From NCBI GenBank assembly GCA_024699395.1, contig JAILPU010000069.1:1-13151 (forward strand): a stretch of DNA of 13,151 bases. The letters run 5' to 3'. Below are positions 7,225-13,151 of the stretch, in pieces (within the stretch, counting starts at the first letter, position 1; every line of letters starts with the position of its first letter). The position numbers and the translations under genes were made by a program. Source of the DNA: Lachnospiraceae bacterium. Its GTDB lineage: Bacteria; Bacillota; Clostridia; Lachnospirales; Lachnospiraceae. The notes beneath the pieces are model-generated. The model ran no database searches, was not told where the DNA came from, and saw nothing but the letters and a program-made list of their open reading frames with translations.

Positions 7225-7253
7225 TTGACAAAGTGTATAAAAACAGATATATA
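7225..7253 (+). promoter_or_regulatory. Promoter of hup
   Basis: A perfect TTGACA -35 box (7225-7230) is followed after 17 bases by TATATA (7248-7253) inside an AT-rich run. The 5' leader would be about 65 bases, ending in the strong AGGAGGAG ribosome site at 7311-7318. This suits a highly expressed nucleoid protein. No good terminator hairpin was seen between the lipoprotein stop (7184) and this promoter, so some upstream transcripts may run in. Confidence 0.75.
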
Positions 7254-7324
7254 TATTTATAGACGTTTCAAGAGAGACATCTAGTATTTACTAACAGAAA
7301 ACTCAATAAGAGGAGGAGTTCACA

Positions 7325-7597
7325 ATGAACAAGACAGAATTAGTTGCGGCTATCGCAGAGCAGGCAGAGATTTCTAAGAAGGACGCTGAAAAGGCTGTTA
7401 AGGCTTTCACAGACGTTGTAACCGCAGAGCTTAAGAAGGGTGAGAAGATCCAGCTTGTTGGATTTGGTACATTTGAAGTTTCTAAGAGAGCAGCCAGAGA
7501 GGGAAGAAATCCTCAGACAGGCGCAACTATGAAGATTAAAGCTTCAAAGGCTCCTAAGTTTAAAGCAGGTAAGGCTCTTAAGGATGCTGTTAATTAA
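7325..7597 (+). CDS. hup: HU-family nucleoid DNA-binding protein
   Basis: HU is a small dimeric protein that bends and compacts DNA without much sequence preference. The 90-residue length is exactly the family norm. [20 protein letters not shown] at the start and VGFGTFEV near 45-52 are hallmark segments. GRNPQTG at 60-66 carries the conserved Pro63 at the tip of the DNA-embracing arm, and the end [16 protein letters not shown] is typical. The ATG follows AGGAGGAG with 6 bases between, a near-ideal ribosome site. The gene has its own strong promoter and terminator. In Clostridia HU is often placed just before the S4-domain gene rqcP/yabO, as here. Confidence 0.97.
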   Translation: MNKTELVAAIAEQAEISKKDAEKAVKAFTDVVTAELKKGEKIQLVGFGTFEVSKRAAREGRNPQTGATMKIKASKAPKFKAGKALKDAVN

Positions 7598-7617
7598 TTA
7601 ATCTTTTAGATTATTTT

Positions 7618-7645
7618 GGGAGAACCTTTTAGGTTCTCCCTTTTT
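7618..7645 (+). terminator. Intrinsic terminator after hup
   Basis: A perfect 10-base-pair stem, GGGAGAACCT (7618-7627) with AGGTTCTCCC (7631-7640), closes a TTT loop and is followed by TTTTT (7641-7645). The ribosome site of the next gene begins three bases later. Confidence 0.92.
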
Positions 7646-7658
7646 ATGAGGAATGATT

Positions 7659-7898
7659 ATGAGACTTGACAAATATCTCAAGGTCTCCCGTCTTATTAAG
7701 AGGCGCACCGTGGCCAATGAAGCATGCGATAACGGCCGTGTATTTATCAATGACAGACCGGCCAAAGCCTCCGCCAATGTGAAAGAGGGAGACATTATAT
7801 CCATAGCCTTCGGCAATAAGGAGGTTAAGGTAGAGGTACTGAGTGTCGCCGAGACCGTGAAAAAAGAGGAAGCGGCCCAGCTCTTTAAATATATTTAA
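7659..7898 (+). CDS. rqcP: S4-domain RNA-binding protein (RqcP/YabO family)
   Basis: This is a 79-residue S4-domain protein related to Hsp15. The B. subtilis homologue binds 50S subunits carrying stalled peptidyl-tRNA and assists alanine tailing by RqcH in ribosome quality control. The S4 fold is clear: MRLDKYLKVSRLIKRRTVAN, then GRVFINDRPAKASANVKEGD. I place the start at the ATG at 7659, because GAGGA (7648-7652) sits 6 bases before it. The in-frame ATG at 7653 touches that ribosome site with no spacing and would only add Met-Ile. Placement next to divIC matches B. subtilis yabO-yabP-yabQ-divIC, but yabP and yabQ are absent. No separate promoter is evident, so expression may depend on read-through of the hup terminator. 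Confidence 0.88.
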   Translation: MRLDKYLKVSRLIKRRTVANEACDNGRVFINDRPAKASANVKEGDIISIAFGNKEVKVEVLSVAETVKKEEAAQLFKYI

Positions 7899-7900
7899 GG

Positions 7901-7929
7901 TTGACGGGTTTTGGATGTATGCTTAAAAT
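7901..7929 (+). promoter_or_regulatory. Promoter of the divIC-tilS-hpt-ftsH cluster
   Basis: TTGACG (7901-7906) and TAAAAT (7924-7929) each match consensus at five of six bases and are separated by exactly 17 bases. It lies just after the rqcP stop and about 50 bases before the divIC start. Confidence 0.65.
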
Positions 7930-7978
7930 ATGAATTAGATGGGGTTATTCCGGATTGCCTAACGAAGGAGATCATTTC

Positions 7979-8341
7979 ATGTCAAACAGTGCAAATATCC
8001 GAAAAAGAGCCGAAAAAATCAGAAAGCGCAGACAGCGTAAGCAGGAGAGGCGCTTAAGAGAACAGTCGGTTAATAAACTGTCAATGGTGCTTGTTTCACT
8101 GGTGGTTTTTGCCATAACCATGCTTGTTACGGTGGGAGGCAAGGAACTTAAGAGTAAGATCGATAAAAAAGACGAACAGTTAAACAGGCTTAATCAGGAA
8201 TATGAATTGGAACAAAAGCGTACCGAAGAAATAGAAGAGTACGGTAAATATACACAGACCATGGGATTTGTGGAAGAGGAAGCCAAGGATAAGCTTAATC
8301 TGGTTCACGACAACGAGATTCAGTTTCGCGAGGAAAAGTGA
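7979..8341 (+). CDS. divIC: DivIC/FtsB-type septum formation protein
   Basis: This is a small bitopic membrane protein of the division complex; family members (DivIC, FtsL/FtsB) bridge and activate septal wall synthases. The 120-residue protein has a very basic cytoplasmic N-terminus (RKRRQRKQERRLR), one membrane segment about 34-54, then a coiled coil about 57-88 (LKSKIDKKDEQLNRLNQEYE). It ends with the family C-terminal signature FVEEEAKDKLNLVHDNEIQF. I start it at the ATG at 7979, 8 bases after AAGGAG (7965-7970); an in-frame TTG upstream (7955) lies before that ribosome site. The 3' end overlaps tilS by four bases (GTGA). The neighbours and the order before tilS-hpt-ftsH support the name. 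Confidence 0.85.
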   Translation: MSNSANIRKRAEKIRKRRQRKQERRLREQSVNKLSMVLVSLVVFAITMLVTVGGKELKSKIDKKDEQLNRLNQEYELEQKRTEEIEEYGKYTQTMGFVEEEAKDKLNLVHDNEIQFREEK

Positions 8342-9768
8342 GCCGGACTGACAATATGAACATTAGTAGTAAGGCGATAGAAGAAAAGGTTTATTCCTTT
8401 ATTGTTGAAAACAATTTAACAGAAGCCGGCGATCATATTTTAGTCGGAGTTTCCGGGGGGGCAGACTCAGTTTGCCTCTTATTTGTGTTATTAAGGCTTT
8501 CTGACAAACTGGGTATCAGGCTTTCTGTTTCCCATATCAATCACGGTATGAGAGAAGAGGCCAAAGAGGATGCGGAATATGTAAAGACGCTTTGCGAAGA
8601 AAACAATATTCCCTTTTATCTTTGTGAAGCCGATGTAAGAAAACAGGCCCTTATCAATCATGAAACCACCGAGGAGGCGGGAAGAAATGTGCGGTATGAG
8701 GCTTTTAACAAAGCTCTTAAGGAGTCGAAGGCTGTAAAGATTGCCACAGCCCACAATATGAACGATCTCTGCGAGACCATGCTGTTTAATCTTTTCAGAG
8801 GAAGCGGCATCAAAGGTCTTGGGGGAATAAGATGTAAGAGAGATAATATCATTCGTCCCGTTTTGTGTCTTTCGAGAGATGAGACCCAGGGGTATCTTGA
8901 AGCTTTGGGGATAAAGTATGTGACGGATAAGACCAACGATACCGACGAATATGCAAGAAACAGGATTAGAAGAAATGTTATTCCCTACGTGGAGGAAAAT
9001 ATTTCCCAGGGTTTCGTGCAGACCATGGCGAGAACGGGAAAGATATTTACCCAGGTGGAGGAATATCTTGAAAAAGAGGCCGAAAAGATTTATGAGGAAG
9101 CTGTTATAGAGGGTGAAAGCGAGCTTTCTCTTGATATAAACGGACTTCAAAATGTTCCGGATATCATTAAAGAATATATAATACTTAAATGCTTTGAAAC
9201 CCTTACTTCCCACAGAAAAGACATGGGGAATATCCATGTTGAGAAGGTGCTTAAGCTTTCAACAAGTATTGGAAATAAAAAAATAGATCTACCCTATGAG
9301 CTTGAAGCTCTAAGAAGGTACGACAGGCTTTTCATAAGAAGACGAGCAGTACTTTCGGATGGGGATGATTACTGCGAATATCCCGAATTTGAAAACAAAC
9401 CTGTGACTCTCGATATAGGAAGAGGCAGAGTCACTTTCAGATTAACAGATATAGATCCCCAAAAGGATTACAGTACAAAGGAAAAATATGTTAAATACCT
9501 GGATTATGACAGGATTGGGGACAGAATCTCTTTAAGATACAAAAGACCGGGAGATTATCTTGTGATAGATACCCCCAAAGGTCTTGGCAAGAAGACTTTG
9601 AAGCAGTATATGACGGATTCCAAAATCCTTTTGGAAGAAAGAGATAAGATTCCCATTGTTGCCTGCGGGGACAGGGTCTTATGGCTTATAGGCTTTAGAA
9701 TCAGTGCCGACGTAAAGATAAATGAGAATACGAAACGGATTCTTGAAATAAAATATAATAAAGTATGA
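8338..9768 (+). CDS. tilS: tRNA(Ile)-lysidine synthase
   Basis: TilS uses ATP and lysine to convert C34 of the CAU-anticodon tRNA-Ile to lysidine, so that it reads AUA; the gene is normally essential. The 476-residue protein has the N-type PP-loop motif SGGADS at 39-44, SHINHGMR at 65-72, and a lysidine synthase core segment AHNMNDLCETML at 138-149 with FRGSGIKGLGGI following. The C-terminal TilS_C domain is present at about 395-470 (LRYKRPGDYL, then KTLKQYM and the final RISADVKINENT). The GTG start overlaps the divIC stop as GTGA, with AGGA three bases upstream, which suggests translational coupling. An in-frame ATG at 8356 lacks a ribosome site. Only 13 bases separate it from hpt. Confidence 0.95.
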   Translation: MSRTDNMNISSKAIEEKVYSFIVENNLTEAGDHILVGVSGGADSVCLLFVLLRLSDKLGIRLSVSHINHGMREEAKEDAEYVKTLCEENNIPFYLCEADVRKQALINHETTEEAGRNVRYEAFNKALKESKAVKIATAHNMNDLCETMLFNLFRGSGIKGLGGIRCKRDNIIRPVLCLSRDETQGYLEALGIKYVTDKTNDTDEYARNRIRRNVIPYVEENISQGFVQTMARTGKIFTQVEEYLEKEAEKIYEEAVIEGESELSLDINGLQNVPDIIKEYIILKCFETLTSHRKDMGNIHVEKVLKLSTSIGNKKIDLPYELEALRRYDRLFIRRRAVLSDGDDYCEYPEFENKPVTLDIGRGRVTFRLTDIDPQKDYSTKEKYVKYLDYDRIGDRISLRYKRPGDYLVIDTPKGLGKKTLKQYMTDSKILLEERDKIPIVACGDRVLWLIGFRISADVKINENTKRILEIKYNKV

Positions 9769-9781
9769 CCGGAGGATCATT

Positions 9782-10306
9782 ATGTCAGAACATGTTGAGA
9801 TTTTACTTAGTGAAGATGAGGTAGATGAGAGAATAAGACAGATCGGTGAGCAGATAAGTAAGGATTATGCGGGAAAAGCAGTTCATCTGGTTTGTGTTTT
9901 AAAGGGCGGAAGCTTCTTTATGTGCGAGCTTGCAAAGAGAATAACCGTTCCTGTAACAATGGACTTTATGTCGGTTTCAAGTTACGGTTCCGATACCAAA
10001 TCCAGCGGCGTTGTAAGGATTGTAAAGGACCTTGATGAATCCTTAAAGGATAAGGATGTGCTTGTGGTGGAGGATATAGTGGACAGCGGACGTACCTTAA
10101 GTTACCTTCTGGCAATGCTTAAGGAGAGGAAGCCTGCGTCTTTGAAACTTTGCACTCTTTTGGATAAGCCCGAGAGAAGAGTTACGGATGTGAAGGTGGA
10201 TTACACAGGCTTTAATATTCCCGATGAGTTTGTGGTGGGATACGGACTTGATTACGATCAAAGATACAGAAATCTTCCCTATATCGGCGTAGTAAAATTT
10301 GATTAA
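9782..10306 (+). CDS. hpt: Hypoxanthine phosphoribosyltransferase
   Basis: This cytoplasmic purine-salvage enzyme joins hypoxanthine or guanine to PRPP, giving IMP or GMP. The 174-residue length is typical. KGG at 41-43 is the first PRPP loop element. VVEDIVDSGRTLS at 95-107 is the PRPP-binding motif, with Glu97/Asp98 contacting ribose and Asp101 as the expected base catalyst. DKPERR at 128-133 and VGYGLDYDQRYRNLP at 152-166 complete the base-binding region. The ATG lies 5 bases after GGAGGA (9771-9776). The tilS-hpt-ftsH order is conserved in Firmicutes, and in B. subtilis the TilS and HprT proteins are reported to act together on ftsH transcription; whether that holds here is unknown. Confidence 0.96.
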   Translation: MSEHVEILLSEDEVDERIRQIGEQISKDYAGKAVHLVCVLKGGSFFMCELAKRITVPVTMDFMSVSSYGSDTKSSGVVRIVKDLDESLKDKDVLVVEDIVDSGRTLSYLLAMLKERKPASLKLCTLLDKPERRVTDVKVDYTGFNIPDEFVVGYGLDYDQRYRNLPYIGVVKFD

Positions 10307-10321
10307 GAAGGATGAAAAAAA

Positions 10322-12127
10322 TTGGATAATTCAAGACAAAGAGGAAACAACGTATACTTTTTTCTTATCTGCATGGCATTGATCTTTTTATTTGTGCTCC
10401 ATCTTGTTAAAAACAAAAAGGCGGAGGACTATTCCAGGGTTCAGCTTATGACGGATATAGAAGCCCATCTGGTGGACTCCGTTACCATAGTTCCCAATGC
10501 GGAAACTCCCACCGGAACCCTTGCCATCACCTTGAAATCAGGTGATAACAAGCTTTTGTATGTGACGGATGTGCAGGAGGCGGAAGAAACCCTGAAAGAA
10601 GCGGGGCTGGAACCCACTATCTCCTCTGTAAAAAGAGAGAGCTGGGTGTCCAATATAATCCTTCCCACCATTCTTATAATAGCTGTATGTTTTCTTTTCA
10701 TGGGCTTTATGAACGCACAATCGGCGGGAAACAGCAAGCTTATGAATTTCGGAAAGAATAAGGCGCAGCTTGTCATAGGTAAAACCGGTGTGGACTTCTC
10801 CAAGGTCGCCGGTCTTAAGGAGGAAAAAGAGGAGCTTGAGGAGGTTGTTGATTTCCTTAAGGATCCCGAAAAATATATGAAGCTGGGCGCCAGAATTCCC
10901 AAGGGTATTTTGCTCGAGGGTTCACCCGGAACAGGTAAGACTCTTCTTGCAAAAGCTGTTGCCGGAGAGGCAAGTGTTCCCTTCTTTTCCATATCAGGAT
11001 CTGATTTTGTGGAAATGTATGTGGGTGTGGGTGCTTCCCGTGTGAGAGATCTTTTTGAGGATGCCAAGAAGAAGGCTCCCTGTATTGTATTTATAGATGA
11101 GATCGATGCCGTTGCCAGAAGAAGAGGAACCGGAATGGGCGGCGGACACGACGAGAGAGAGCAGACCCTTAACCAGCTTCTTGTGGAGATGGACGGATTC
11201 GGACAGAATTCCGGCATAATCGTTATGGCTGCCACCAACAGAGTGGATATTCTGGATCCCGCAATTATGAGACCGGGACGTTTTGACAGGAAGATTACCG
11301 TGGGAAGCCCTGATGTTGTGGGAAGAAAAGAGATTCTCGCAATCCATGCCAAGAATAAGCCCTTGGCTGAGGATGTAAACCTTGAGGAGATTGCAAGGAC
11401 AACCGCAGGCTTTACCGGTGCCGATCTTGAAAACCTTATGAACGAGGCGGCTATAGACGCGGCAAAGAAGAATAAGGATTACCTTTCCGATGAAAATGTG
11501 AGAAAAGCCTTTGTAAAGGTTTGCATGGGAAATGAGAAGAAGAGCCATCTCATTAGCGATGAGGAAAAGAAGATTACGGCTTATCACGAGGCAGGTCATG
11601 CAATATTGTTCCATGTTCTCCCCGATGTGGGTCCTGTTTACTCGGTTTCCATTATTCCCACAGGCCTTGGGGCAGCAGGATACACAATGCCCTTACCTGA
11701 GAAGGACAATATGTTTATGACAAAGAGCCGTATGCTCCAGGATATCATGGTATCTCTCGGAGGACGTATCGCGGAGCAGCTTATCTTTAACGAGATTACC
11801 ACCGGTGCTTCCAGCGATATAAAGAAGGCTACCAAAGAAGCGAGAATGATGGTTACCCGCTTTGGTATGAGCGATAATATCGGTGTTATCTGTTACGACA
11901 ATGACGACGATGAGGTGTTTATCGGAAGAGATTTAGCCCACGCCAAATCCCACAGTGAGGTCGTGGCTGGAGAGATCGACAAGGAAGTTAAATCCATTAT
12001 CGACAGCTGTTATGAGAAGGCAACAGCCATTATACAGGAAAACATGGAAGTACTTCACAAATGTGCCGCTCTTTTGATAGAAAAGGAAAAAATCACCAGA
12101 GACGAGTTCGAAGCACTGTTTGCATAG
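10322..12127 (+). CDS. ftsH: ATP-dependent zinc metalloprotease FtsH
   Basis: FtsH is a membrane-anchored hexameric AAA+ protease that degrades misfolded membrane proteins and selected regulators. The 601-residue protein has membrane segments at about 11-30 and 109-131 flanking a small extracytoplasmic domain. Its Walker A is GSPGTGKT (200-207), Walker B is VFIDEID (256-262), and the second region of homology is [20 protein letters not shown] (304-323). The zinc motif HEAGH lies at 422-426, with Asp499 in ASSDIKKAT as the likely third ligand. The usual second Walker A residue is Pro; here it is Ser201. The start is TTG, 9 bases after GAAGGA (10307-10312); a nearer ATG at 10312 is out of frame and stops at once. 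A weak start codon could limit synthesis. The stop codon lies within a duplicated 19-base segment. Confidence 0.97.
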   Translation: MDNSRQRGNNVYFFLICMALIFLFVLHLVKNKKAEDYSRVQLMTDIEAHLVDSVTIVPNAETPTGTLAITLKSGDNKLLYVTDVQEAEETLKEAGLEPTISSVKRESWVSNIILPTILIIAVCFLFMGFMNAQSAGNSKLMNFGKNKAQLVIGKTGVDFSKVAGLKEEKEELEEVVDFLKDPEKYMKLGARIPKGILLEGSPGTGKTLLAKAVAGEASVPFFSISGSDFVEMYVGVGASRVRDLFEDAKKKAPCIVFIDEIDAVARRRGTGMGGGHDEREQTLNQLLVEMDGFGQNSGIIVMAATNRVDILDPAIMRPGRFDRKITVGSPDVVGRKEILAIHAKNKPLAEDVNLEEIARTTAGFTGADLENLMNEAAIDAAKKNKDYLSDENVRKAFVKVCMGNEKKSHLISDEEKKITAYHEAGHAILFHVLPDVGPVYSVSIIPTGLGAAGYTMPLPEKDNMFMTKSRMLQDIMVSLGGRIAEQLIFNEITTGASSDIKKATKEARMMVTRFGMSDNIGVICYDNDDDEVFIGRDLAHAKSHSEVVAGEIDKEVKSIIDSCYEKATAIIQENMEVLHKCAALLIEKEKITRDEFEALFA

Positions 12128-12156
12128 CAAGATATATAGCACTGTTTGCATAGCAA
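12112..12156. repeat. Direct duplication across the ftsH stop codon
   Basis: AGCACTGTTTGCATAGCAA occurs exactly twice, at 12112-12130 and 12138-12156, offset by 26 bases. The first copy encodes the last FtsH residues (ALFA) and the stop. The second copy is noncoding, with its own TAG out of use. This looks like a slippage or short tandem duplication of the gene's end. Confidence 0.9.
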
Positions 12157-12167
12157 AATACACAATA

Positions 12168-12193
12168 AAACCCGGATTTTAATCCGGGTTTTT
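12168..12193 (+). terminator. Intrinsic terminator after ftsH
   Basis: AAACCCGGAT (12168-12177) pairs with ATCCGGGTTT (12182-12191) around TTTA, followed by a T run to 12193. It closes the divIC-tilS-hpt-ftsH transcription unit. Confidence 0.92.
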
Positions 12194-12307
12194 GTAATTG
12201 CAAAAGTGCTATTAGTAAATTTACACAAAAACAACACCCGTCTTTTGTGATGTTTGTGAATTTTGGGCATGGCGCAACTATATATGTCATGCTATTATAA
12301 TACTCGT

Positions 12308-12388
12308 AACCCCCCCAATACATTATATAGTTTTTTGCTATACCCCAGAAATACCTTCTCTAAAAAGGCAGCGGAAGCTGTCTTTTTT
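12308..12388 (+). ncRNA. Possible short noncoding RNA (speculative)
   Basis: A consensus -10 box at 12296-12301 and a terminator ending at 12388 would bracket a transcript of about 80 bases with no ORF. It contains a C7 tract, a weak hairpin TATAG/CTATA with a T-rich loop, and the terminator stem. No good -35 box lies 16-18 bases upstream of the TATAAT, and I recognise no known RNA family, so confidence is low. Confidence 0.2.
12362..12388 (+). terminator. Orphan intrinsic terminator
   Basis: AAAAAGGCAGC (12362-12372) pairs with GCTGTCTTTTT (12377-12387), with one G-U pair and a GGAA tetraloop, running straight into T's. No gene precedes it after the ftsH terminator, so either a short RNA ends here or it is a remnant of a lost gene. 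Confidence 0.85.
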
Positions 12389-12404
12389 ATTTTTCGTATT
12401 TATT

Positions 12405-12426
12405 ACGATAATTGAGCAATAATCGT
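12405..12426. promoter_or_regulatory. Inverted repeat (candidate operator) upstream of the small unknown gene
   Basis: ACGATAATTG (12405-12414) and CAATAATCGT (12417-12426) are reverse complements at nine of ten positions, separated by AG. It lies 45 bases before the start of the next gene. A second small hairpin, ACAAC and GTTGT around GGGG, follows at 12428-12441. The dyad could be a repressor site or an RNA structure in the leader. Confidence 0.4.
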
Positions 12427-12471
12427 GACAACGGGGGTTGTAAAAAGCATTGGAAGGAGCGCTTTGGCAAT

Positions 12472-12831
12472 ATGCAGTGGTTTTTTCTTATAGGCAGCCA
12501 AACTTTTAATCTTGAAGCAATAAAGAATTTGAAAATATTAGCTGATGTAACATCGTATGATGTAAAGCAGATACCCGGAAGGTTTTGTGTTGATTTTGGC
12601 GATGAGCATATTTTTTTTGACAGGGAAGTGGATTTAACAGGTTTTGAGGAAACCTTAAGTGCCGTTTTGTTTGATAATCCCACCATTATTATGGTTTCGT
12701 TTACGTCGCAAAAATGTGTAGAAACAATCTTGACGCAAAAGGATTTACCGCAAGACATCTATGTGGATAACGATCATGGATTGGTTATACCATTAAATGA
12801 ATTTATTTTGCAGGGAATGCCACTGAACTAA
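12472..12831 (+). CDS. Small protein of unknown function
   Basis: I do not recognise this 119-residue protein. It starts MQWFFLIGSQTFNLEAIKNL and looks like a compact soluble alpha/beta protein with no signal peptide or membrane segment and no Cys/His metal pattern. Alternating strands are suggested by RFCVDFGDEHIFFDRE and NPTIIMVSFTSQ, with an acidic, aromatic-rich surface. Size and composition resemble many small immunity-type or SMI1-like proteins, but no defining motif supports that. I chose the ATG at 12472 because GGAAGGAG (12452-12459) precedes it, although the 12-base spacing is longer than ideal. A TTG at 12412 in the same frame would place the ribosome site inside the gene. Codon use is more T-rich than in its neighbours, a hint of a different origin. 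It has no downstream + strand terminator with a U run. Confidence 0.6.
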   Translation: MQWFFLIGSQTFNLEAIKNLKILADVTSYDVKQIPGRFCVDFGDEHIFFDREVDLTGFEETLSAVLFDNPTIIMVSFTSQKCVETILTQKDLPQDIYVDNDHGLVIPLNEFILQGMPLN

Positions 12832-12873
12832 AAAAGAGGGGCAGAATTATAAAATTTAATATTATGAAACAGT

Positions 12874-12924
12874 CAAAAAGGGCGACATATTTTATCCGAA
12901 AGAATCGGGAAAACATGTCGCCCT
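12874..12924 (-). terminator. Terminator of the minus-strand gene
   Basis: A long hairpin pairs 12879-12893 with 12910-12924 (14 of 15 positions, core AGGGCGACAT/ATGTCGCCCT). A nested CCGA/TCGG stem lies at 12896-12908. On the minus strand it is followed by five T's (AAAAA at 12874-12878 on +). The + side lacks a T run, so it acts mainly for the minus-strand gene. Confidence 0.85.
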
Positions 12925-12943
12925 GTGAGTATTTATGTTTGAT

Positions 12944-13151
12944 TTACAGTCCGGCGCGGATGTAGATGCGGCCGTCCTTGCTTGTGAGGAAGAAATCTTT
13001 GCCTTCCATTCCGGTGGTTTCGTCGCGCATGGTATGGTCAAAGTGAACAATGGTATCGTGATAAGTCATGTTAACGGCAACGATAGCATTCTCGTAATCT
13101 CTCTTGTAAGTGTCATCCTCTTGGGATTTGTAGTAGGCACCGAGAGGTTTT
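12944..13151 (-). CDS. C-terminal end of an unrecognised protein (partial)
   Basis: On the minus strand an open frame enters from the right edge and ends at a TAA (12944-12946), giving 68 residues. It is followed 20 bases later by a good minus-strand terminator, and its codon use is well balanced (GAC, GGC, ATC, TAC), both of which support a real gene. Visible segments include YENAIVAVNMTYHDTIVHFD and FFLTSKDGRIYIRAGL at the end. The alternating pattern suggests beta strands. I cannot assign a family. It converges with the small unknown gene. Confidence 0.7.
   Translation of the reverse strand, partial: KPLGAYYKSQEDDTYKRDYENAIVAVNMTYHDTIVHFDHTMRDETTGMEGKDFFLTSKDGRIYIRAGL

Larger units (their letters stand above)
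12194..12471. other. Intergenic region between the ftsH terminator and the small unknown gene
   Basis: Together with the ftsH tail, this region leaves more than 300 bases without a gene. It holds a perfect TATAAT (12296-12301, preceded by TGCTAT), a run of seven C (12310-12316), a small hairpin TATAG/CTATA (about 12326-12342), a terminator (12362-12388) and an inverted repeat (12405-12426). I see no convincing ORF. The TATAAT-to-terminator interval of about 80 bases could be a short RNA. Confidence 0.45.

Noticed and set aside
7955..7978. TTG start extending DivIC by eight residues
   Set aside because: It would read through the AAGGAG ribosome site that serves the ATG at 7979.
8491..9237. 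Long minus-strand frame inside tilS
   Set aside because: It is fully antisense to a clear gene with conserved motifs and has no recognisable protein features.
10441..11352. Long minus-strand frame inside ftsH
   Set aside because: It is a Ser/Pro-rich shadow of the conserved FtsH coding strand, typical of antisense reading of such codons.
12215..12224. Perfect 10-base palindrome GTAAATTTAC
   Set aside because: It is short, AT-rich and not next to a clear promoter, so chance is a sufficient explanation.
12250..12300. Micro-ORF MFVNFGHGATIYVMLLL
   Set aside because: It has no ribosome site and ends in the TATAAT box; nothing supports translation.
12412..12471. Upstream TTG start for the small unknown gene
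   Set aside because: It would start inside the inverted repeat and put the GGAAGGAG ribosome site within the coding region; the ATG at 12472 is a better choice.

Overview
The window looks like a chromosomal housekeeping segment from a low-to-moderate G+C Firmicute of the Lachnospiraceae type (Butyrivibrio/Roseburia relatives). This is an inference. It rests on the purine-rich, AGA-using codon style, the strong GGAG-type ribosome sites, the simple hairpin plus U-run terminators, and the gene order hup - rqcP/yabO - divIC - tilS - hpt - ftsH, which matches the conserved Firmicute block around divIC-tilS-hpt-ftsH. Almost every gene is on the + strand.

Layout. Positions 1-138 hold the 3' end of a probable HlyD-type secretion adaptor. 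A 416-base intergenic stretch follows; it carries three copies of a G-rich 12-mer and, nearer the next gene, four AT-rich half-sites arranged as two pairs. Gene 555-2591 encodes a type 2 2-isopropylmalate synthase (leucine pathway) fused to a complete AraC/XylS DNA-binding domain, and ends at a strong terminator. Gene 2753-4426 encodes a membrane-anchored SurA/PrsA-like foldase with an acidic tail, also followed by a terminator. Next come the tRNA CCA nucleotidyltransferase gene and an overlapping gene for a PEGA-domain lipoprotein. hup (HU) has its own TTGACA promoter and a terminator. rqcP starts directly after that terminator. A clear promoter at 7901-7929 then precedes divIC, tilS, hpt and ftsH, which are tightly packed and probably co-transcribed.

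After ftsH there is a 26-base duplication across the stop codon and a terminator. An unassigned segment follows, with a TATAAT box and a second terminator (possibly a short RNA). After that come an inverted repeat, a small gene for an unrecognised 119-residue protein, and the 3' end of an unrecognised minus-strand gene with its own terminator.

How the genes work together: the right half is the familiar growth and translation cluster (chromosome compaction, stalled-ribosome rescue, division, AUA decoding, purine salvage, membrane proteolysis). The most unusual item is the LeuA-AraC fusion. One polypeptide has the leucine synthesis active site, the leucine-binding regulatory domain and a DNA-binding domain. 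Its promoter region carries direct half-site pairs spaced 21-22 bases, as expected for an AraC-type protein that reads leucine and controls its own gene. The sporulation genes yabP, yabQ and spoIIE, which usually sit within this cluster in spore formers, are absent here, which hints at a non-sporulating lineage.
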